From positions 186,001-250,000 of the forward strand of contig NZ_QRDZ01000001.1 of assembly GCF_003386235.1 (NCBI RefSeq): a DNA stretch of 64,000 nucleotides. Direction: 5' to 3'. The notes below the pieces were generated by a model. That model ran no database searches, was not told the origin of the DNA, and worked only from the letters and a program-made list of their open reading frames with translations. Of this stretch, positions 26,808-35,295 are shown in pieces (position 1 is the stretch's first letter; every line of letters begins with the position of its first letter). Position numbers and translations under genes: made by a program. This stretch comes from Cohnella phaseoli (GTDB lineage: Bacteria > Bacillota > Bacilli > Paenibacillales > Paenibacillaceae).

Positions 26808-27658
26808 TGGAGAGTTTTTCCCGTAACCGTCATAAATACATCCTCCAAAGACGCCTCCATCGTATGCATGGTTACGATACGATGCGAGCGAATTAATGTC
26901 GAAAATTTATCGTTGTCTCCAATGCCTTCTAGCTGAAAATCCTCGGACAATCGCTTGTTCCCTTGTTCATACTCAACTCGTACCTTTCTTTCTCCGCCAA
27001 GGAGCTTCAAATTGCGAGGAGTGTCTATGAGGCGGATTTCCCCGTCTACGATAAAGGCAACCCGATCGCACAATTGTTCGGCTGCCTGCATGTTATGCGT
27101 CGTGATCAAAATGGTTGTACCGCTAGCCTGTTTGGCTTGAATGAGGCGTTTCAGCATGTCGGCGTGAGCCGGATCAAGCCCGGAAGTAGGTTCATCAAGA
27201 AAGAGCAGATCCGGATCGTTCAGAATGGAACGACAGTAGTTCAGCCGCATCTTCATCCCTTTGGAAAATTGTTCGACCTTCTTGTGGGCCGCTTCTTGTA
27301 ATCCGACTTGCTCGAGCAGCAGCATGGGGTCGACGCACCGGGTTTGATACAGAGAGCCGAAGTGGTTTAAGTTCTCCAATGCGGTGAACCGGCTATAGAA
27401 ATGGGGAAATTCGAATGCAACGCCGATTCGTTCATAATAATCGGAGCCGACGGAACGGATTTCCCTCTCAAATACACGTACGGAGCCGCCATATTTCCGA
27501 AGCTTGCCAATCAGCACATTCTGAGTGGTGCTCTTGCCTGCGCCGGAAGGGCCGAGGAAGCCGAATATTTCCCCTCGACCAATGCGAAAGTCGAGTCCTC
27601 GCAGCGCGTGCTGCGGCGAGGCTGGATAAGCGTAAGTTAATCCGTTAACTTCGATCAT
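26804..27658 (-). CDS. ABC exporter ATPase
   Basis: ATPase of 284 residues for the two permeases that follow. Walker A GPSGAGKST (about residue 37), signature FSKGMKMRL, Walker B LLFLDEPTSGLD and the H-loop TTHN. The FSKGM form of the signature is common in ABC-2 drug exporters such as those conferring resistance to antibiotics. The C-terminal part (about 215-284) is the small regulatory domain of this group. First structural gene after the TetR regulator, six bases away, so the exporter and its regulator form one operon. Confidence 0.85.
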   Translation of the reverse strand: MIEVNGLTYAYPASPQHALRGLDFRIGRGEIFGFLGPSGAGKSTTQNVLIGKLRKYGGSVRVFEREIRSVGSDYYERIGVAFEFPHFYSRFTALENLNHFGSLYQTRCVDPMLLLEQVGLQEAAHKKVEQFSKGMKMRLNYCRSILNDPDLLFLDEPTSGLDPAHADMLKRLIQAKQASGTTILITTHNMQAAEQLCDRVAFIVDGEIRLIDTPRNLKLLGGERKVRVEYEQGNKRLSEDFQLEGIGDNDKFSTLIRSHRIVTMHTMEASLEDVFMTVTGKTLQ

Positions 27659-27664
27659 AGGCGG

Positions 27665-28276
27665 TCACACTCCTTTCTTCGCGGCAAGCCCGTCTGCGAC
27701 AGTAGTAATCAGAGCATCCATCGTCGCTTCGTAGACCGCATCTCCTATGGTTTGCTTGTGAAGCGAGAGCAAAATAATAGAACGCAGCATGCTGACGATG
27801 AGCTCCGGGGTCATGTCTGTGCGCAAAATGCCCTCCGCCTGCCATTGCCGGATCAACGGCTCCAGCTTCCGGACATCCGTTGCGTAATTACGTTCCAATT
27901 TATCAGGGGGCAGTTTGCGAACAATGGCTTCAAATTGCTCGGGAAGAAGAACTTCGCGAAGAATCGGATTTTCCGTCATGAGCCGAAACCCCTCCTTAAA
28001 AAACAAACGAAAAGCTTCCTTGCTCTTCGAAGCGTTCTCGAGCTGTCGAAGCACGATCTGTTGGATAGCCTGTTCTTCCTCTTCCATCAGATCGAAGAAC
28101 AGCTCCTCTTTGGAACGGTAAAACAGATAAAACGTGCCTGAGGCAATTCCTGCAGCCTTCGCCAATTCTCCAACATTCGTTTTTTTGAAGCCGTATCGGG
28201 AAAAGAGCGAACGGCCAGCTTCGAGCAATTTTTGCTGAATTTGCGATTTTTCGTCCGTGTCGAATTTTCTGGGCAT
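27665..28276 (-). CDS. TetR/AcrR-family regulator
   Basis: Repressor of 203 residues. The N-terminal helix-turn-helix is SRYGFKKTNVGELAKAAGIA, then SGTFYLFYRSKEELFFDLME; the remainder is an all-helical ligand-binding and dimerisation domain. AAAGGTGAGG precedes ATG 28276. It is the first gene of the ABC exporter operon and lies behind an AT-rich inverted repeat (28292-28324), so it probably represses its own operon until the exporter's substrate binds. The ligand is unknown. Confidence 0.86.
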   Translation of the reverse strand: MPRKFDTDEKSQIQQKLLEAGRSLFSRYGFKKTNVGELAKAAGIASGTFYLFYRSKEELFFDLMEEEEQAIQQIVLRQLENASKSKEAFRLFFKEGFRLMTENPILREVLLPEQFEAIVRKLPPDKLERNYATDVRKLEPLIRQWQAEGILRTDMTPELIVSMLRSIILLSLHKQTIGDAVYEATMDALITTVADGLAAKKGV

Positions 28277-28291
28277 AATCCTCACCTTTTT

Positions 28292-28324
28292 ATGAATGTA
28301 TGAATAATATTATAATTCATTCAT
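28292..28324 (-). promoter_or_regulatory. Putative TetR operator
   Basis: ATGAAT (28300-28305) and ATTCAT (28315-28320), nine bases apart, with further ATGAAT and TCAT half copies outside, directly before the regulator gene. Confidence 0.55.
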
Positions 28325-28332
28325 TAAAATAT

Positions 28333-28362
28333 GCAACAAAAAACCGCCTGATATCTGCGGTT
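28333..28362 (-). terminator. Terminator of the small membrane-protein gene
   Basis: AACCGC/GCGGTT stem followed on the minus strand by TTTTTTG, about 35 bp after the stop codon at 28399. Confidence 0.5.
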
Positions 28363-28398
28363 ACGTTGGGGATCGGTATCGGAGTCGCACACGCGAGC

Positions 28399-28602
28399 CT
28401 ATTTTTTTATGCGAATGTACTCTCTTGGCAAAAAAGGCGCCGGTTCCTTAGGTTCGTTCGAGTGTTGGGTGAAGTAGCCCGAGGGTAAAGGATCGTGCGG
28501 TTCAACCCCGGGATTATCCACAATGTGAGAGTCGAGGCAGTAGGCAGCGATGAGCAGCGATGCGAAAAGGAGCAGACTGAAAACGATTTGCCGCAAAGGC
28601 AT
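28399..28602 (-). CDS. Small secreted or membrane-anchored protein of unknown function
   Basis: A 67-residue protein with an N-terminal hydrophobic segment (IVFSLLLFASLLIAAYCL) that would act as a signal or anchor, followed by a proline-rich polar part (VEPHDPLPSGYFTQ) and a basic end (REYIRIKK). ACGGAGG lies eight bases before the ATG and a terminator follows, so it looks like a real single gene. I do not recognise the family. Confidence 0.55.
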   Translation of the reverse strand: MPLRQIVFSLLLFASLLIAAYCLDSHIVDNPGVEPHDPLPSGYFTQHSNEPKEPAPFLPREYIRIKK

Positions 28603-28728
28603 GGGAGATTCCTCCGTTTGATTCGTCGGGCGGGACTGCGCCTATTCGGAACGTTCATGGGATTATAGAAAAAGTGTTCCCTTGCCGGGGAGAACAATAT
28701 ACTCAGACCAGCTCGTTTTCGAAAAAGC

Positions 28729-28757
28729 TTTACAAATGAATGTGAAAGAAGTATTCT
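28729..28757 (+). promoter_or_regulatory. Predicted promoter of the mrp operon
   Basis: TTTACA (28729-28734), a 17-bp spacer and TATTCT (28752-28757), about 145 bp before mrpA. Confidence 0.55.
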
Positions 28758-28802
28758 TGTTAAGGAAAACATTGAGAACAAAATAATAATGCTTTAATCG
28801 GA

Positions 28803-28833
28803 GGAGCCTGCCAAAAGCGGGCTCCTTTTGTTT
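28803..28833 (+). terminator. Leader terminator before mrpA
   Basis: GGAGCCTGC/GCGGGCTCC stem (28803-28811, 28817-28825) followed by TTTTGTTT. It lies between the predicted promoter and mrpA, where no plus-strand gene ends. It therefore looks like an attenuator in the operon leader. Confidence 0.65.
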
Positions 28834-28901
28834 GCGTACGAGTCTGTTGGTGTAAAAAAGGAAACAATAGTCCATGTATCGGATAGAAGGAGGAAACACG
28901 A

Positions 28902-31775
28902 TTGTCATTGCTTCATAGCGCTATACTGATTCCTTTGGCTTGGGCCGTACTAATGCCGTTATTAGGCAGACGACTCGGGAATCTGCATGCGGGTTGGCTC
29001 GTCTTGCCGATTCCTATCGTCCTTTTCGTTTATTTCTGTATGCAGCTTCCGCTTGTAAGCTCCCAGACCATGATGGAGACGTTACCTTGGATGCCTTCGA
29101 TAGGTCTTGATTTTACGGTTTATCTTGACGGGCTATCCCTGATGTTTGCCTTGCTTATCAGCGGGATCGGGGTCTTGGTCGTCCTTTATTCCACTTTTTA
29201 CTTGGATAAAAACAAGGAAGCGATCATTTCTTTCTATACGTATTTGCTTATTTTCATGGGAGCCATGCTGGGCATTGTTCTTTCAGACAACTTGATCGTT
29301 TTGTACGGATTTTGGGAATTGACCAGTATTTCTTCGTTTTTGCTGATCGCATTCTGGCATCAGCGGCAAAAATCCCAATACGGCGCACAGAAATCGATGC
29401 TGATTACAGTGTTCGGCGGGTTGGCGATGCTCGCCGGGATTATTCTGCTGTACGTCATGACGGGAACCTTCAGCACTAGGGAGATCATATCTCAGGTCGC
29501 ACATCTTGCGGACGACCCGCTGTTCGTTCCGGCCCTTGTGCTCATTCTGCTCGGAGCCTTTACCAAATCGGCTCAATTTCCTTTCCACATCTGGCTGCCG
29601 GATGCGATGGAGGCGCCGACCCCCGTCAGCGCATATTTGCATTCGGCCACGATGGTGAAGGCCGGGCTATATTTGGTCGCCAGGCTAACGCCCGTATTCG
29701 CCGTGCAGGAGCAATGGTTTTGGCTCATATCGGGCGTCGGGCTGGTCACACTAATCTACGGCTCCTTACAGGCAATCAAGCAGAAGGATTTGAAGGCGAT
29801 GCTCGCCTATTCGACAATTAGTCAACTAGGACTGATCATGTGCTTGCTCGGACTAGGTTCGGCCGCCGTTTTAAACCCGGATGGGGCGGGAGGAGAAATG
29901 TACGCTAAGGCCACGGTTGCTGCCTTGTTCCATCTGCTGAATCATGCGATGTTCAAGGGGGCGCTGTTTATGGTTGTCGGGATCGTAGATCACGAGACGG
30001 GAACACGCGATCTGCGCAAGCTTGGCGGTCTGATGGCGCTGATGCCGGTTACATTTACGATCGCCGTTATCGGCGCAGGTTCAATGGCGGGTCTGCCTCC
30101 TTTTAACGGATTTCTGAGCAAGGAAATGTTTTTTACGGCGGTGCTGCAAATTCGGCAGATGAGCATTGGCCATTTGTCCGCATGGGGAGGGCTTGTGCCT
30201 GTTATGGCGTGGATCGCGAGCGTGTTTACGTTCATCTACAGCATGGTTCTCCTTACTCGCACATTCGGCGGGAAGCTGCAGTCGGATCAACTGGAGGTCC
30301 AACCGCACGAGGCTCCGATGGGCCTGCTCTTTTCTCCTGTCGTGCTGGCCTCTCTCGTTATCGTAACTGGTCTGTTTCCTAACTTGCTTGGCGCTGCCCT
30401 GGTTGAGCCGGCAATGGAGGCGATTCATCCGACGCTGCTCTCTGCGGGCGAGAGATTTGACGTCCATCTCCAGTACTGGCACGGCTGGACACCCGAAATA
30501 TGGATGACGATCGGTGTCGCTGCTGTCGGAACGGGCGGCGTGCTGCTTTATCGGCGACTGAAGCTTCAGAACAGGCTGTGGTCTAACGCGCTGAACGCAA
30601 ACCTGTTGTACGACGGTGGTCTTCGCTTGCTAGATGGGTTATCTCGCCAAATGACCGACCGCTATATGACCGGCTCGATCAGACGGTACCTGATTTATAT
30701 TTTCGTCTTCTTCATAGGCGCGCTTGGGATTACGTTGTTATGGGCGGGCGAAATCGGATGGACGGAGATGGAGCTCGCGTCGGCCTCGGCGTATGAAACG
30801 ATTGTCGTATGCGTAATGGTCGGCGCGGCATTAGCCATTCCGTGGATCAAAAGCCGAATTGCCGCCATATTGGTGACTGGGGCAGTCGGGTATATGGTTA
30901 CTCTGCTGTTTGTTCTGTATCGCGCTCCGGATCTTGCTTTGACACAGATGATTGTCGAGACGGTGTCGGTTGCATTGTTCCTGATGTGCTTCTATCATTT
31001 GCCCAAGAGCGATCTGGCAAGCAGCGCTTCTCGTGGCAAATGGCTTAATCTGGCGATTGCAGGAGGAGCTGGCTTGATTGTGACCCTTATCGTCATCGCC
31101 GCCAGCGGTCCGCGGAATTTCGAATCGATCTCTAACTTTTTCGTTCAGGAAAGCTATCGTCTAGGTGGCGGCAAAAATATGGTTAACGTCATCTTGGTCG
31201 ATTTTCGCGGCTTCGATACGTTGCTGGAAATTACTGTGCTGGGCATTGCCTCGATAGGTATCTATTCGATGATACGCTTGCGTCTTGCGGAGACGAAGCA
31301 GCGGGGGAAAATAGAGGGGAATCGTCTGCCTTTAAACAGGATGTCGAATTACAGAAGCAACGATGTCATCCTAAAAACGATTTCCAAGGTGGTCGTGTTT
31401 ATTATCGTCGCCTTTTCGCTTTATTTGTTTCTAGCCGGACATAACAATCCCGGCGGCGGTTTTATCGGAGCCTTGATGACTTCGGCAGCGCTTGTACTTC
31501 TGGCTGTTGCGTTCGGCCTTGATGTCATCGAGAAGGTGCTGCCGATCAACTTCCGTCTGCTGACGGCGGCAGGTTTGCTGATTGCCGCGCTGACTGGCGT
31601 GGGCTCCTTCTTGTTCAATGTTCCGTTTCTCAGTCACACATTCGGTCATTTCGAACTACCTCTGCTTGGGGATACGGAATTGGCTACTGCTGTACTGTTT
31701 GATCTGGGCGTGTACTTGGCCGTCGTCGGCGTCACGATGACCATTATACTGACGATCGGGAAGGAGGAGCGTTAA
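28902..31775 (+). CDS. mrpA: Mrp antiporter subunit A fused to subunit B
   Basis: Large membrane subunit of the multi-subunit Na+(K+)/H+ antiporter, 957 residues. The first 600 residues are the complex-I ND5-like part (about 17 helices) with YTYLLIFMGAMLGIVLSDNL, then LTSISSFLLIAFWHQRQKSQ, TKSAQFPFHIWLPDAMEAPT and YLHSATMVKAGLYLVARLTP. The stretch from about 640 to 800 is the MrpA C-terminal domain. The last 140 residues (NPGGGFIGALMTSAALVLLA and following) are MrpB. Bacillus has A and B as separate genes of about 800 and 143 residues, so this is an A-B fusion; it explains why no mrpB follows. The start is TTG with GAAGGAGG eight bases before. mrpC begins one base inside the stop. Confidence 0.92.
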   Translation: MSLLHSAILIPLAWAVLMPLLGRRLGNLHAGWLVLPIPIVLFVYFCMQLPLVSSQTMMETLPWMPSIGLDFTVYLDGLSLMFALLISGIGVLVVLYSTFYLDKNKEAIISFYTYLLIFMGAMLGIVLSDNLIVLYGFWELTSISSFLLIAFWHQRQKSQYGAQKSMLITVFGGLAMLAGIILLYVMTGTFSTREIISQVAHLADDPLFVPALVLILLGAFTKSAQFPFHIWLPDAMEAPTPVSAYLHSATMVKAGLYLVARLTPVFAVQEQWFWLISGVGLVTLIYGSLQAIKQKDLKAMLAYSTISQLGLIMCLLGLGSAAVLNPDGAGGEMYAKATVAALFHLLNHAMFKGALFMVVGIVDHETGTRDLRKLGGLMALMPVTFTIAVIGAGSMAGLPPFNGFLSKEMFFTAVLQIRQMSIGHLSAWGGLVPVMAWIASVFTFIYSMVLLTRTFGGKLQSDQLEVQPHEAPMGLLFSPVVLASLVIVTGLFPNLLGAALVEPAMEAIHPTLLSAGERFDVHLQYWHGWTPEIWMTIGVAAVGTGGVLLYRRLKLQNRLWSNALNANLLYDGGLRLLDGLSRQMTDRYMTGSIRRYLIYIFVFFIGALGITLLWAGEIGWTEMELASASAYETIVVCVMVGAALAIPWIKSRIAAILVTGAVGYMVTLLFVLYRAPDLALTQMIVETVSVALFLMCFYHLPKSDLASSASRGKWLNLAIAGGAGLIVTLIVIAASGPRNFESISNFFVQESYRLGGGKNMVNVILVDFRGFDTLLEITVLGIASIGIYSMIRLRLAETKQRGKIEGNRLPLNRMSNYRSNDVILKTISKVVVFIIVAFSLYLFLAGHNNPGGGFIGALMTSAALVLLAVAFGLDVIEKVLPINFRLLTAAGLLIAALTGVGSFLFNVPFLSHTFGHFELPLLGDTELATAVLFDLGVYLAVVGVTMTIILTIGKEER

Positions 31776-32119
31776 TGGAGTTGATTATGGCGATTGCCAT
31801 CGGCGTATTATTTGCGGTTGCGGTATATCTCATGTTGTCCAAAACGATTTTTCGCATTATTCTCGGCACGATCGTGCTCTCGCACTGCGTTCATTTGTTG
31901 TTAATGACAATGGCTCGGTTAAAACAGGGAGCGGCTCCGATTATGGGGGAGGGGAAGAGCGCATTTACCGACCCTCTTCCTCAGGCGTTGATTTTGACCT
32001 CCATCGTCATCAGCTTCGGCGTCACTGCTTTTTTGTTCGTGCTTGCTTATCGCGCTTATCAGACACTAGGTACGGACGATATGGAAGAGATGAAGGGGGA
32101 GCCGGACAATGAACAATAG
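31775..32119 (+). CDS. mrpC: Mrp antiporter subunit C
   Basis: NuoK-like membrane subunit of 114 residues with three helices; the conserved acidic residue region reads DPLPQALILTSIVISFGVTA. It belongs to the Mrp complex together with A and D. The start codon overlaps the mrpA stop, and the end overlaps mrpD by 11 bp. Normal length. Confidence 0.92.
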   Translation: MELIMAIAIGVLFAVAVYLMLSKTIFRIILGTIVLSHCVHLLLMTMARLKQGAAPIMGEGKSAFTDPLPQALILTSIVISFGVTAFLFVLAYRAYQTLGTDDMEEMKGEPDNEQ

Positions 32120-33611
32120 CGTAGTGCTCCCGTTGATCATTCCTCTGCTGACAGCCATCGTGCTCGTCTTTCTGCCCAATAGGGTAAGAGCCCAGCGGAT
32201 TGTTGCCGTCATCGGCGTGTTGGGCAACCTTGTCGCTGCTCTTGTGCTAATCGGGCAGATTGATCGGAACGGTATTCAGACGCTCCATTTGGGCGGCTGG
32301 GCTCCGCCGTACGGTATCGTCTTCGTGGCCGATATGCTGAGCGGTTTGCTTGTTCTAACGACATCCGTCATTAGCCTTTTTTGCTTATGGTTTATGTTCA
32401 GGAGCGTCGAAAAGCAGAGAGAAAAGATGTATATATATCCACTGTTCCAGTTTCTGCTCGTTGGCGTATACGGTTCCTTCTTGACCGGAGACTTGTTTAA
32501 TTTGTTTGTCTGCTTCGAAGTGATGCTGATCGCTTCCTATGCGATGATGGTATTGGGCGGATCGAAGCGGCAGCTGCGAGAGACGCTCAAATATATGATG
32601 GTCAATATTTTGTCTTCGGCGCTGTTCGTCGCGACGATGGCCTACCTGTACGGTGCTGTCGGCACGCTGAATATGGCTCATCTGTCACAGCGCGTGGCAG
32701 AAATCGGCCAGGGCGGCATGCTGGACGTGATCGCGGTGCTGCTATTGCTCGTCTTTTCCTTAAAGGCAGGCCTGTTCTTGTTCTTCTGGCTGCCCGGCTC
32801 GTACAGCGCTCCGCCCGCAGCCGTTCGCGCTCTGTTCGGCGGCTTGCTGACCAAGGTGGGCCTGTATGCGATGATTCGCGTATTCAGTCTGATCTTTTAT
32901 CATGAATCGCAGGTCACGCATACTTGGATAGCGGCGATGTCGGCGGCTACTATGATTCTTGGCAGTATCGGAGCATCGGCCTACAGAGATGTGCCTCGCA
33001 TTATCAATTACAATGTGATTATCGGCGTGGGCTTCGTCGGCTTTGGTCTGTCTCTAGGCGCCGTCCATGCGTGGGACGGAATCATCTTCTATTTGCTGCA
33101 CGATATGCTGGCCAAAACCTTGCTATTCGTCCTGGCAGGCATGCTCATAGCCGCAGCCGGCACTGAACGTTTGCAGGATATGGGCGGCTTGATCAAGCGA
33201 TATCCGCTTCTAGGCTGGCTGGTCTTCGGCACGATGCTGGCTCTTGTAGGTATCCCGCCGCTCAGCGGCTTTCCGGGCAAATTGCTGCTTCTGCGCAGCG
33301 GGATTGAAGCGGAGGCGTACTGGCTGTTCGGGATTGGGCTAGCCTCCAGTTTTTTTGTCCTCTATTCGCTGCTGCGTATTTTCCGTATGGCCTTCTGGGG
33401 AGCGGAAAAGGATACCAAGGGGGACAAGGGTGCGGGTGAAGAGGGTACAGCACAGCGGGCGGTTACCGGCATGGCTCCCGCTATCTTGGGGATGTTTGCG
33501 CTGCTTATCGCCATGGGGCTGGCCGGGGAACGGGTGTACGGTCTAGTGAGGCAAGCAAGCGAGGTGCTGGGCAATGCCGCACTCTATATCGATGCTGTCA
33601 TGAAAGGATAG
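32109..33611 (+). CDS. mrpD: Mrp antiporter subunit D
   Basis: Proton-translocating ND2/ND4-like subunit of 500 residues with about 14 helices. Conserved charged helices carry NLFVCFEVMLIASYAMMVLG (Glu in helix five) and LLLVFSLKAGLFLFFWLPGS (Lys in helix seven). Conserved loops such as PPAAVRALFGGLLTKVGLYA and LHDMLAKTLLFVLAG are present. In the antiporter it is thought to form one of the ion pathways with MrpA. Eight bases separate it from mrpE. Confidence 0.92.
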   Translation: MNNSVVLPLIIPLLTAIVLVFLPNRVRAQRIVAVIGVLGNLVAALVLIGQIDRNGIQTLHLGGWAPPYGIVFVADMLSGLLVLTTSVISLFCLWFMFRSVEKQREKMYIYPLFQFLLVGVYGSFLTGDLFNLFVCFEVMLIASYAMMVLGGSKRQLRETLKYMMVNILSSALFVATMAYLYGAVGTLNMAHLSQRVAEIGQGGMLDVIAVLLLLVFSLKAGLFLFFWLPGSYSAPPAAVRALFGGLLTKVGLYAMIRVFSLIFYHESQVTHTWIAAMSAATMILGSIGASAYRDVPRIINYNVIIGVGFVGFGLSLGAVHAWDGIIFYLLHDMLAKTLLFVLAGMLIAAAGTERLQDMGGLIKRYPLLGWLVFGTMLALVGIPPLSGFPGKLLLLRSGIEAEAYWLFGIGLASSFFVLYSLLRIFRMAFWGAEKDTKGDKGAGEEGTAQRAVTGMAPAILGMFALLIAMGLAGERVYGLVRQASEVLGNAALYIDAVMKG

Positions 33612-33618
33612 TGGCCAA

Positions 33619-34098
33619 ATGGCTTTTCAACTTCTGCTTAATATGTTGTTGTCCATTACCTGGATGTTTTTGAACAACGATTGGACGGCTGCGGGCTTTA
33701 TTATCGGCTTTGCTCTGGGACTGTTGATTTTGATCGCTTTCCGTCGTTTCTTTCATCAACCGCTGTATGTCAAAAAAATGTGGGCAATCGTGAAGCTTCT
33801 ATTGATCTTTACGAAGGAACTGTTCGTTTCCAGCTTCGCGGTCGCCAAGCACGTCGTATCTCCCAAGCTCAACATGCGTCCGGGTATCTTCACTTTTCGA
33901 ACGGTCCTTCAATCCGACTGGGAGGTTACAATTCTTGCCTGTCTGATCTGCCTGACCCCCGGAACGTTGACGCTGGAAATTTCGCGAGACAGCCGAACAC
34001 TGTTTATCCATGCGATGGACATAGAGGATGCGGATGAACTTGCAGAGCAGATCAAGCTTTCCTTCGAGCGTGCGATACTGGAGGTGAGACATGCATGA
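33619..34098 (+). CDS. mrpE: Mrp antiporter subunit E
   Basis: Membrane subunit of 159 residues with two to three N-terminal helices and a soluble C-terminal part; the family stretch CLICLTPGTLTLEISRDSRT, then LFIHAMD is well conserved. Needed for assembly and activity of the Mrp complex. It overlaps mrpF by four bases (ATGA). Confidence 0.92.
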   Translation: MAFQLLLNMLLSITWMFLNNDWTAAGFIIGFALGLLILIAFRRFFHQPLYVKKMWAIVKLLLIFTKELFVSSFAVAKHVVSPKLNMRPGIFTFRTVLQSDWEVTILACLICLTPGTLTLEISRDSRTLFIHAMDIEDADELAEQIKLSFERAILEVRHA

Positions 34099-34388
34099 TC
34101 GTTTATTTGCTGCAGCTTAGTCTGGTTCTTCTTGCTATAGGAATGGCAGCCTGCCTGTATCGTTTGCTGAAAGGTCCATCGCCGGCCGACCGGATTGCTG
34201 CGCTGGACACGATTGGAATCCATATGCTGGCAATGGTGGCGGTATTCAGTTTGCTGCAGCGGACGCAGGTATATCTGGATTTGATTCTGGTGATCGGTAT
34301 TTTGACCTTTATCGGAACGGCCGCCTTTGCGCGATATATCGAAAGGGGAGTGGTGATGGAACGTGGAGACGCTGACAACGATCGTTGA
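34095..34388 (+). CDS. mrpF: Mrp antiporter subunit F
   Basis: Small three-helix membrane subunit of 97 residues with the conserved GPSPADRIAALDTIG motif near residue 28. It overlaps mrpE by four bases and mrpG by 26. Confidence 0.92.
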   Translation: MIVYLLQLSLVLLAIGMAACLYRLLKGPSPADRIAALDTIGIHMLAMVAVFSLLQRTQVYLDLILVIGILTFIGTAAFARYIERGVVMERGDADNDR

Positions 34389-34755
34389 ATACGCCGTTGT
34401 GCTGGCCGTTCTTTTTGGCGTCGTATTTTGCTTGCTTGGCGCATTGGGGCTCGTACGTATGCCCGACGTATATTTACGATCCCATGCCGCCACCAAGAGC
34501 GCTACGCTCGGCGTGCTTTGTGTGCTTGCGGGAGCGTTTCTGTATTTTGCGCTTTTCGAGGGCCACATCAGCGCGAAACTTCTGCTAGGTATCCTGTTCG
34601 TGTTTTTGACTTCCCCGGTTGCGGGGCATTTGAATGGCCGCGCAGCATACCGCAGCGGTGTCAAGCTGTGGAGAAGAAGCGTGAGGGACGACTGGGAGAA
34701 AGCACTGCAGCAAAAGGAGAAAGGCGCTTCGTCTCAAGAGAATGTTCGGCAGTAA
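34363..34755 (+). CDS. mrpG: Mrp antiporter subunit G
   Basis: Three-helix membrane subunit of 130 residues. The family motif LGALGLVRMPDVYLRSHAAT, then KSATLGV is at residues 25-50, followed by LTSPVAGHLNGRAAYRSGVK. The start is GTG inside the end of mrpF. The C-terminus is charged and about 15 residues longer than in Bacillus. Last gene of the operon, closed by the terminator at 34771. Confidence 0.92.
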   Translation: METLTTIVEYAVVLAVLFGVVFCLLGALGLVRMPDVYLRSHAATKSATLGVLCVLAGAFLYFALFEGHISAKLLLGILFVFLTSPVAGHLNGRAAYRSGVKLWRRSVRDDWEKALQQKEKGASSQENVRQ

Positions 34756-34770
34756 GGCGGAGATTTACGA

Positions 34771-34820
34771 AATCGGGGACAGCAGGACGGCCATGGGCCG
34801 ATAGGCTGTCCCCGATTTAT
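34771..34820 (+). terminator. Terminator of the mrp operon
   Basis: Perfect 13-bp stem (34771-34783 with 34805-34817) followed by T residues, 16 bp after mrpG. The same GGGGACAGC/GCTGTCCCC core recurs in the terminator at 47794. Confidence 0.85.
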
Positions 34821-34846
34821 TCAGCCGAATGGTGACATTTCGCTTG

Positions 34847-34903
34847 TCAGCTCTCGATGTCGATGGAATTAAAACTGAAGCTTCTGGGCTTCGCACCATG
34901 AAA
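34847..34903 (-). pseudogene. Relic of a KtrB selectivity-filter segment
   Basis: On the minus strand 18 codons read FHGAKPRSFSFNSIDIES before a stop. They match the third filter region of KtrB (compare PRSSGFNTIDIGS in the intact gene at 47842). Upstream and downstream similarity is lost. Confidence 0.5.
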
Positions 34904-34922
34904 ACGAAAAGGGACAATCATA

Positions 34923-35243
34923 CTAACCATGCATGTCGCGTTGCCGAAATCCTAAGCACCGAATCCATGCAAGAACCACAGCGATCATCGTTAGAAGCAA
35001 CAACGGCGTCCATTCAAATGAGGCGGCGGGCAGCCTCGGAACATGGTAAAGCGGGGAGAGGCTCATCACCCACTCGGACAACTGCAAAATTCCCCCAAGA
35101 TAAACAGCAATAAAAGCGTAAACCACGATGATCCAGCTTAGTGCCGAAGCTCTCGGAAACCAGCCCGTCAGGGCGGCAGCCAGGCCAACGGCAACCCACA
35201 ACGCAGGTACAAAGTTTAATCCCGCAATGATCAGTTCAGGCAA
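34923..35243 (-). pseudogene. ABC-2 exporter permease, C-terminal relic
   Basis: About 106 codons with three hydrophobic segments, resembling the end of polyketide-type ABC exporter permeases (NFVPALWVAVGLAAALTGWF, then LGGILQLSEWVMSLSPLYHV and PRLPAA). These proteins normally exceed 500 residues, and a stop lies a few codons upstream of the first usable start. It is a truncated, probably silent remnant. Confidence 0.6.
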
Positions 35244-35295
35244 ATAGGTATATTTTCGTTAAAATGTTGGCGGTACCCCATATAAAGCTAGCAGC

